NCBI RefSeq assembly: GCF_018736145.1
Contig: NZ_CP059997.1
Coordinates: 6,199,501 to 6,263,500 of the forward strand
Source of the DNA: Amycolatopsis sp. CA-230715
Lineage (GTDB): Bacteria; Actinomycetota; Actinomycetes; Mycobacteriales; Pseudonocardiaceae
Direction of reading: 5' to 3'
Length of the DNA stretch: 64,000 nucleotides
The notes under the pieces are model-generated. The model was not told the origin of the DNA. It did no database searches and worked only from the letters and a program-made list of their open reading frames with translations. A program made the translations under genes and the position numbers. This document shows, one piece after another, positions 58,099-64,000 of this stretch (its first letter is position 1; each line of letters begins with the position of its first letter).

Positions 58099-58641
58099 GT
58101 GGTGAATGCCTCAGTGAACCTGGCCGCGGAGGCCAAGAGCCCGGTCGTTCCGGATGTCCCGGAACTCATCATCGGCCTCATCTCGTTCCTCGTGCTGCTG
58201 TTCATCATCTGGAAGTTCGTGTCACCGCGCTTCGAGAAGATGTACGCGGAGCGGGCCGAGAAGATCGAAGGTGGCATCGAGCGGGCGGAGAAGGCCCAAG
58301 CCGAAGCCGAGGCCGCGCTCGAGCAGTACAAGGCGCAGCTGGCCGACGCCCGGTCCGAGGCCGCCAAGATCCGTGACGACGCCCGGCTCGAAGCCGAGCA
58401 GATCAAGGAAGAACTGCGCGCCGAGGCTCAGGAAGAGTCGAAGCGCATCGTGGCGCAGGGCGAGGCCCAGCTGCAGGCGCAGCGGGCCCAGATCGTCGCC
58501 GAGCTGAGGTCGGAGATCGGCCGCAACTCGGTGGAGCTGGCCAGCCGCATCGTCGGCGAGTCGCTCCAGGACGAGGCCCGCAAGCGCGGCACGGTCGACC
58601 GGTTCCTCGCCGAGCTCGGTTCCAACGGGTCGGGTAAGTAA
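58099..58641 (+). CDS. atpF: ATP synthase F0 subunit b
   Basis: 180 residues, GTG start. One membrane helix (ELIIGLISFLVLLFIIWKFV, about 20-40) and a long charged coiled coil that forms the peripheral stalk, ending DRFLAELGSNGSGK. Acidic, Lys/Glu/Ala-rich as usual. Confidence 0.96.
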   Translation: MVNASVNLAAEAKSPVVPDVPELIIGLISFLVLLFIIWKFVSPRFEKMYAERAEKIEGGIERAEKAQAEAEAALEQYKAQLADARSEAAKIRDDARLEAEQIKEELRAEAQEESKRIVAQGEAQLQAQRAQIVAELRSEIGRNSVELASRIVGESLQDEARKRGTVDRFLAELGSNGSGK

Positions 58642-58695
58642 GGCCGCCGGAGATGATCACGCGTTCGACGACCGCGGGTTGGAGATAGGACTGAA

Positions 58696-59517
58696 ATGAC
58701 GCTGCATGCTGCGAGCCGTGAAGCGCTCGGCCTCGCCGAGAACACGCTCGGCGAGGTTCTCGGCGACGCGGGCACCGACCCGGCGACCGTCGGCGAGGAG
58801 CTGCTGTCGGTCGTCGACCTGCTGACCGGCGAGATCGGCCTCCGCCGCGCGGTCGCTGACGCCTCGTCGGCGCCGGAAGCGCGGAAGAACCTCCTCAGGT
58901 CGTTGCTGGAGAGCAAGCTCTCGGCGCCGTCGCTGAAGGTGCTCGAAACCGCGGTCTCCAGCCGGTGGTCCAGCCCCCGCGAACTGCTCGACGGGATCGA
59001 GTCGCTCGGCCGATCCGCGCTGCTGACCAGCGCGGAGAAGACCGGCAACCTCGACACGGTCGAGGACGAGCTGTTCCGGGTCGCCAGGATCGTGGCCGGC
59101 GAGCCCGCGCTCGAACGGGCGCTGTCCGAGCAGACGGCACCCGCCGAAGCCAAGCGCACGCTGGTGCGGACCCTGTTCTCCGACAAGGTGGACGTGGTCA
59201 CCGAGAAGCTCGCCGAGCAGGCGATCCTCCGCAACCGCGGGCGCAGCGTCGCAGGAGGCCTCGACCAGCTCGTGAAGCTGGCTGCCGAGCGGCGGCAGCG
59301 CGCGGTCGCGTACGTGACCACGGCCAGTGAGCTGTCCGGCGAGCAGCGGTCGCAGCTCGCCGAGAAGCTGGCCGCGATCTACGGCAAGCAGATCTCGTTG
59401 CGCATCGAGGTCGACCCGAAGCTCGGCGGTGGGCTCATCGTCAGGGTCGGCGACGAGGTCATGGACGGCAGCGCGGCAGGCCGGATCGAGGCGCTGCGCA
59501 GGCAGCTGGCCGGCTGA
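58696..59517 (+). CDS. atpH: ATP synthase F1 subunit delta
   Basis: 273 residues, longer than the enterobacterial protein (about 177), as is normal for actinobacteria. The N-terminal helix domain and the C-terminal VDPKLGGGLIVRVGDEVMDGSAAGRIEALRRQL motif are present. Links the peripheral stalk to the alpha3beta3 head. Confidence 0.95.
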   Translation: MTLHAASREALGLAENTLGEVLGDAGTDPATVGEELLSVVDLLTGEIGLRRAVADASSAPEARKNLLRSLLESKLSAPSLKVLETAVSSRWSSPRELLDGIESLGRSALLTSAEKTGNLDTVEDELFRVARIVAGEPALERALSEQTAPAEAKRTLVRTLFSDKVDVVTEKLAEQAILRNRGRSVAGGLDQLVKLAAERRQRAVAYVTTASELSGEQRSQLAEKLAAIYGKQISLRIEVDPKLGGGLIVRVGDEVMDGSAAGRIEALRRQLAG

Positions 59518-59568
59518 ACACCCCGAAACTTTTGACACTGGCAAGAACGAAGCGAGAGCGGGAACGAA

Positions 59569-61209
59569 ATGGCGGAGCTGACGATCTCCTCGGATGAGAT
59601 CCGGAGCGCGATCGAGAACTACGTCTCCAGTTATGCCCCGGACGTGAGCCGGGAAGAGGTCGGCACGGTGGTGGACACCGGTGACGGCGTCGCCCACGTC
59701 GAGGGCCTGCCCTCGACCATGGCGAACGAGCTGCTGGAGTTCCCCGGCGGGGTGCTGGGCGTCGCCCAGAACCTGGAGCCCCGCCAGATGGGTGTGGTCA
59801 TCCTCGGCAACTTCGAGAAGATCGAGGAAGGCCAGGAGGTCAAGCGGACCGGCCAGATCCTCTCGATCCCGGTCGGCGAGAACTTCCTCGGCCGCACCAT
59901 CGACCCGCTCGGCAAGGCCATCGACGGCCTCGGCGACATCGAATCCACCGATCGCCGCGCCCTCGAGCTGCAGGCCGCTTCGGTGGTGCAGCGCCAGCCG
60001 GTGTCGGAGCCGCTGCAGACCGGTATCACCTCGATCGACGCGATGACCCCGATCGGCCGCGGCCAGCGCCAGCTGATCATCGGCGACCGCAAGACCGGTA
60101 AGACCACGGTCTGCGTCGACACGATCATCAACCAGAAGCGCAACTGGGACACCGGCGACCCGAAGCAGCAGGTGCGCTGCATCTACGTCGCGGTGGGCCA
60201 GAAGGGCTCGACGATCGCGAACGTCCGCAAGACCCTCGAGGACGCGGGCGCGCTGGAGTACACCACCATCGTCGCCGCCCCCGCTTCGGACTCCGCGGGC
60301 TTCAAGTGGCTGGCGCCGTTCACCGGTGCCGCGCTCGGCCAGCACTGGATGTACGAGGGCAAGCACGTCCTCATCGTGTTCGACGACCTCACCAAGCAGG
60401 CCGAGGCCTACCGCGCGATCTCGCTGCTGCTGCGCCGCCCGCCGGGCCGCGAAGCGTTCCCCGGCGACGTCTTCTACTTGCACTCGCGGCTGCTCGAGCG
60501 CTGCGCCAAGCTGAACGACGAGCTGGGCGCGGGCTCGCTGACCGGGCTGCCGATCATCGAGACGAAGGCCAACGACATCTCGGCCTACATCCCGACGAAC
60601 GTCATCTCGATCACCGACGGCCAGTGCTTCTTCCAGTCGGACCTGTTCAACTCGGGCCAGCGCCCCGCGGTCGACGTCACCACCTCGGTCTCCCGAGTCG
60701 GCGGTGACGCGCAGATCAAGGCGATGAAGACGGTGTCCGGTTCGCTCCGGATCGACCTGTCGCAGTACGAGGAGCTGAAGGCGTTCTCCGCGTTCGCCTC
60801 CGACCTCGACGCCGCCTCGAAGGCCCAGCTCGACCGCGGTGCCCGCCTGTACGAGCTGCTCAAGCAGCCGCAGAACTCGCCGATCCCGGTCGAGCAGCAG
60901 ATCATCACCGTGTTCCTCGGCACCAAGGGCCACTTCGACGACGTGCCGATCGAGGACACCGCGCGGTTCAACCGCGAGCTCGTCGAGAACATCCGGCACA
61001 AGCACGACGAGATCTTCGCCAAGATCCGCGACGAGAAGAAGTGGAGCGACGAGATCGCCGAGTCGGTCGTCGCCGCCACCACCGAGTTCAAGAAGGGCTT
61101 CACCACCTCCGAGGGCAAGACCCTCGGCGGCGTGGACGCCGACGCGATGGACGCCGACAAGGTCGGGCAGGAGACCGTGAAGGTCAACAAGCCCGCGCCG
61201 AAGAAGTAA
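59569..61209 (+). CDS. atpA: ATP synthase F1 subunit alpha
   Basis: 546 residues. Nucleotide-binding (non-catalytic) subunit with P-loop GDRKTGKTT (about 169-177), LTGLPIIETKANDISAYIPTNVISITDGQCFF, and the alpha signature PAVDVTTSVSRVGG. The C-terminal tail (FTTSEGKTLGGVDADAMDADK...) is an actinobacterial extension of about 30 residues, known in mycobacteria to slow ATP hydrolysis. Confidence 0.97.
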   Translation: MAELTISSDEIRSAIENYVSSYAPDVSREEVGTVVDTGDGVAHVEGLPSTMANELLEFPGGVLGVAQNLEPRQMGVVILGNFEKIEEGQEVKRTGQILSIPVGENFLGRTIDPLGKAIDGLGDIESTDRRALELQAASVVQRQPVSEPLQTGITSIDAMTPIGRGQRQLIIGDRKTGKTTVCVDTIINQKRNWDTGDPKQQVRCIYVAVGQKGSTIANVRKTLEDAGALEYTTIVAAPASDSAGFKWLAPFTGAALGQHWMYEGKHVLIVFDDLTKQAEAYRAISLLLRRPPGREAFPGDVFYLHSRLLERCAKLNDELGAGSLTGLPIIETKANDISAYIPTNVISITDGQCFFQSDLFNSGQRPAVDVTTSVSRVGGDAQIKAMKTVSGSLRIDLSQYEELKAFSAFASDLDAASKAQLDRGARLYELLKQPQNSPIPVEQQIITVFLGTKGHFDDVPIEDTARFNRELVENIRHKHDEIFAKIRDEKKWSDEIAESVVAATTEFKKGFTTSEGKTLGGVDADAMDADKVGQETVKVNKPAPKK

Positions 61210-61222
61210 CCGGGTACCAGGG

Positions 61223-62158
61223 ATGGCACAACTTCGAGAGCTACGCGAACGGGTCAGGGCGACCAAGTCGATCGGCAAGATCACGAAGGCCTACGAGCTC
61301 ATCGCGACCTCGCGCATCGGCAAGGCGCAGGCCCGCATGGAGGCTTCGCGGCCCTACGCCGAAGAGATCACCAAAGTGCTCTCGGCGTTGGCCGACGCGG
61401 CGTCGAGCCTCAACCACCCGCTGCTGACCGAGCGGGAGAACCCGAAGCGCGCCGCGGTGCTGGTCGTGACGAGCGACAAGGGCCTGTGCGGTGGTTACAA
61501 CGCGAACGTGCTGCGTGCCACCGAGGAGCTGCTTTCGCTGCTGCGCGAGCAGGGCAAGCAGCCGCTGGTCTACGTGATCGGCGACAAGGGCGTGAACTAC
61601 TACCAGTTCCGCAGCCGCGAGACCGCGGACCGCTGGACCGGGTTCTCCCAGCGCCCGCACTACGAGGACGCGGCGACCGTGGGTGAGAAGCTGGTCGGCT
61701 CGTTCCTTTCCGGCGCGGACGACGAGGCTGGTAACGCCGACGGCGTGCTCGGGGTGGACGAACTGCACATCGTCTACACCGAGTTCAAGTCGATGCTGAC
61801 GCAGACCCCGGTCGCGAAGCGGATCGCCCCGCTCGAGGTCGAGTACGCGGAGGAGGGCGAGGAGAAGCCCGCCGGTATCGCGCCGTCGTACGAGTTCGAG
61901 CCGAGCGCGGACCGCCTGCTGGCCGCGCTGCTGCCGAAGTACATCAACACGCGGATCTTCGCGGCGTTGCTGGAATCGGCGGCGTCCGAGCTGGCCGCGC
62001 GCCGCACGGCCATGAAGGCGGCTTCGGACAACGCGAACGATCTGGTCAGCGAACTGACCAGGCTCGCGAACCAGGCGCGTCAGGCGCAGGTGACCCAGGA
62101 GATCAGCGAAATCGTCGGTGGGGCGGATGCGCTCGCCGCTGCCGCTGGAAACGACTAG
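61223..62158 (+). CDS. atpG: ATP synthase F1 subunit gamma
   Basis: 311 residues. Central shaft: N-terminal helix MAQLRELRERVRATKSIGKITKAYELIATSRIGKAQ, VTSDKGLCGGYNANVL, and a C-terminal helix ELTRLANQARQAQVTQEISEIVGGADAL. A short actinobacterial insertion (about 165-180, SGADDEAGNADGVLGVDE) is present, as in related mycobacterial proteins. Confidence 0.96.
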   Translation: MAQLRELRERVRATKSIGKITKAYELIATSRIGKAQARMEASRPYAEEITKVLSALADAASSLNHPLLTERENPKRAAVLVVTSDKGLCGGYNANVLRATEELLSLLREQGKQPLVYVIGDKGVNYYQFRSRETADRWTGFSQRPHYEDAATVGEKLVGSFLSGADDEAGNADGVLGVDELHIVYTEFKSMLTQTPVAKRIAPLEVEYAEEGEEKPAGIAPSYEFEPSADRLLAALLPKYINTRIFAALLESAASELAARRTAMKAASDNANDLVSELTRLANQARQAQVTQEISEIVGGADALAAAAGND

Positions 62159-62192
62159 GTCGTTTCCACATATCAGGAGAGATGACTGAGCG

Positions 62193-63626
62193 ATGACTGC
62201 CACACAAGAAACCCCCACCGCCCTCAAGGGCCGGATCGTCTCGGTGACCGGTCCGGTCGTCGACGTCGAGTTCCCCCGTGGCGCCGTCCCGGAGCTGTTC
62301 AACGCGCTCAAGGTCGACATCGAGTTCGCGGAACTGCGCAAGACGGTGACCCTCGAGGTCGCACAGCACCTCGGTGACAACCTGGTCCGGACCGTTTCGC
62401 TGGCGCCGCAGGACGGTCTCGTCCGCGGCGCCGAGGTCACCGACACCGGCGGCCCGATCTCGGTCCCGGTCGGCGACAAGGTCAAGGGCCACGTCTACAA
62501 CGCGCTCGGCGACTGCCTCGACGAGCCCGGCTACGGCGCCGACCTCGAGCGCTGGGGCATCCACCGCAAGCCCCCGGCGTTCGACCAGCTCGAGGGCCGC
62601 ACCACGATGCTGGAGACCGGCCTCAAGGTGATCGACCTGCTCACCCCGTACGTGCAGGGTGGCAAGATCGGCCTGTTCGGCGGTGCCGGCGTCGGCAAGA
62701 CGGTGCTCATCAAGGAGATGATCACCCGTATCGCCAAGAACTTCGGTGGTAGCTCGGTGTTCGCGGGCGTCGGTGAGCGCACCCGTGAGGGCACCGACAT
62801 GTTCCTCGAGCTCAGCGAGGACGGCACCATCGACAACACCGCGCTGGTGTTCGGTCAGATGGACGAGCCGCCGGGCACCCGTATGCGGGTCGCGCTGTCC
62901 GCGCTGACCATGGCGGAGTACTTCCGCGACGTCCAGAACCAGGACGTGCTGCTGTTCGTCGACAACATCTTCCGGTTCACCCAGGCCGGTTCCGAGGTGT
63001 CGACCCTGCTGGGCCGCATGCCTTCCGCCGTGGGTTACCAGCCGACGCTGGCCGACGAGATGGGTGAACTGCAGGAGCGGATCACCTCGACCAAGGGCCG
63101 TTCGATCACCTCGATGCAGGCGATCTACGTGCCGGCGGACGACTACACCGACCCGGCGCCCGCGACCACGTTCGCGCACCTGGACGCCACCACCGAGCTT
63201 TCCCGGTCGGTGTTCCAGAAGGGCATCTTCCCCGCGGTGGACCCGCTGGCCTCCACCTCGACGATCCTCGACCCCGCGATCGTCGGCGAGGACCACTACC
63301 GCGTCGCCTCCGAGGTCATCCGGATCCTGCAGAAGTACAAGGAGCTGCAGGACATCATCGCGATCCTCGGTATGGACGAGCTCTCGGAAGAGGACAAGCT
63401 CACCGTGCAGCGCGCGCGCCGCATCGAGCGCTTCCTCTCCCAGAACATGCTGGTCGCGGAGACATTCACGCAGATCCCCGGTTCCACGGTGCCGATGGCG
63501 GAGACCATCGAGGCATTCGACCGGATCACCAAGGGTGACTTCGACCACTACCCCGAGCAGGCGTTCCTCGGCATCGGTGGCCTCGAAGACCTCGAGAAGA
63601 AGTACAAGGACATCACCGGCAAGTGA
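62193..63626 (+). CDS. atpD: ATP synthase F1 subunit beta
   Basis: 477 residues, the catalytic subunit. P-loop GGAGVGKT (about 166-173), catalytic Glu in GVGERTREG, Walker B LLFVDNIFRF, and signature PAVDPLASTSTILDP. Followed by a hairpin before atpC. Confidence 0.98.
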   Translation: MTATQETPTALKGRIVSVTGPVVDVEFPRGAVPELFNALKVDIEFAELRKTVTLEVAQHLGDNLVRTVSLAPQDGLVRGAEVTDTGGPISVPVGDKVKGHVYNALGDCLDEPGYGADLERWGIHRKPPAFDQLEGRTTMLETGLKVIDLLTPYVQGGKIGLFGGAGVGKTVLIKEMITRIAKNFGGSSVFAGVGERTREGTDMFLELSEDGTIDNTALVFGQMDEPPGTRMRVALSALTMAEYFRDVQNQDVLLFVDNIFRFTQAGSEVSTLLGRMPSAVGYQPTLADEMGELQERITSTKGRSITSMQAIYVPADDYTDPAPATTFAHLDATTELSRSVFQKGIFPAVDPLASTSTILDPAIVGEDHYRVASEVIRILQKYKELQDIIAILGMDELSEEDKLTVQRARRIERFLSQNMLVAETFTQIPGSTVPMAETIEAFDRITKGDFDHYPEQAFLGIGGLEDLEKKYKDITGK

Positions 63627-63638
63627 CCGGCGTTCCGG

Positions 63639-63677
63639 CAGCGGGATCAGTGTCCACTGTGGATTCTGATCCCGCTG
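63639..63677 (+). terminator. Hairpin between atpD and atpC
   Basis: Twelve-bp perfect stem CAGCGGGATCAG / CTGATCCCGCTG with a 15-nt loop that itself contains the TCCACTGTGGA palindrome. No T-tract. It could attenuate atpC relative to atpD or protect the upstream mRNA. Confidence 0.65.
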
Positions 63678-63774
63678 TCGTAACCGGGGGCCGAAGGCCG
63701 GATCCGTCGGTCCTCACCTACTTGAACGATTAGCTATTACACTCGGGGAAGCGACCGAGGTGAAGGAGAGCTAC

Positions 63775-64000
63775 GTGGCTGAGATGTCGGTGGAGCTTGT
63801 CGCCGTCGAGCGGCGCCTCTGGTCGGGCAAGGCCACGTTCGTGGTGGCCCAGACCACCGAGGGCGAGATCGGGATCATGACCGGTCACGAGCCGGTGCTC
63901 GGTCAGCTGGTCGAGGGCGGCGTGGTCAAGGTCGACACCACGGACGGTGACACGTTCACGGCCGCGGTGCACGGCGGTTTCCTGTCCGTCACCGGGAGCG
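63775..64000 (+). CDS. atpC: ATP synthase F1 subunit epsilon, partial
   Basis: 75 codons visible; the gene runs off the right edge. GTG start: MAEMSVELVAVERRLWSGKATFVVAQTTEGEIGIMTGHEPVLGQL, the N-terminal beta-barrel of the epsilon subunit. GAAGGAGAG precedes it. Regulatory subunit of the central stalk. Confidence 0.95.
   Translation, partial: MAEMSVELVAVERRLWSGKATFVVAQTTEGEIGIMTGHEPVLGQLVEGGVVKVDTTDGDTFTAAVHGGFLSVTGS

Noticed and set aside
58657..61284. Long minus-strand open frame opposite atpH and atpA
   Set aside because: Antisense shadow of strongly biased ATP synthase genes; no recognisable domain.
1..64000. CRISPR arrays, insertion sequences, integrases, rRNA
   Set aside because: Looked for regularly spaced repeats, transposase or integrase motifs and rRNA segments; none seen.

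Overview
The window comes from a high-GC Gram-positive actinomycete, most likely Amycolatopsis or a close relative in Pseudonocardiaceae. The evidence is strong G/C third-position bias, frequent GTG and TTG starts, ATGA/GTGA start-stop overlaps, and the actinobacterial order argS-lysA-hom-thrC-thrB-rho-rpmE-prfA-prmC-sua5-wecA-like-atpIBEFHAGDC. The genus is inference.

Left part, 1-30 kb, is accessory. At 1-12.4 kb a fatty-acyl-AMP ligase fragment and a DrrAB-type ABC exporter precede a minus-strand lanthipeptide locus. It holds an APH-like kinase, a HopA1-type lyase, a 57-residue precursor with three cysteines and a free-standing LanC, joined by GTGA overlaps or 5-nt gaps. Nearby are an SDR, a pair of M16 peptidase subunits and LuxR and TetR regulators. 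Kinase plus HopA1 lyase is the hallmark of class V lanthipeptides; an added complete zinc-site LanC is unusual.

At 12.5-21 kb lies a second RiPP-like locus. It has four intact precursor-like genes (84-85 aa) and one decayed copy, an HTTM membrane protein, an ABC exporter, a membrane-anchored alpha/beta hydrolase, a 180-aa membrane-anchored protein, a LuxR regulator and a DCC-family protein. I read it as linaridin-like, with moderate confidence. All five copies share an upstream GTGGATG element.

At 21-30 kb are mixed accessory genes: a lipoprotein, a T5orf172/GIY-YIG protein with a PH-domain partner, an unknown membrane protein, a ketopantoate-reductase-like protein divergent from a TetR gene, an alpha/beta hydrolase, another TetR gene and an FAD monooxygenase. 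A tRNA-Arg(CCG) follows.

From 30 to 49 kb the content is mostly housekeeping: metal efflux, DUF305/DUF3105 proteins, argS, the lysine/threonine operon, rho, L31, RF1, PrmC, a Sua5-family enzyme and a WecA-like transferase. At 49.2-56.1 kb a second class V lanthipeptide locus (oxidoreductase, LuxR; then methyltransferase, kinase, HopA1 lyase, precursor, degenerate kinase-like LanX candidate, luciferase-like oxidoreductase) sits between the WecA-like gene and the ATP synthase operon. The window ends inside atpC.

Three candidate RiPP systems in 56 kb, two of them class V-like but with different enzyme sets, are the main result. No CRISPR array, insertion sequence, integrase or rRNA was seen.
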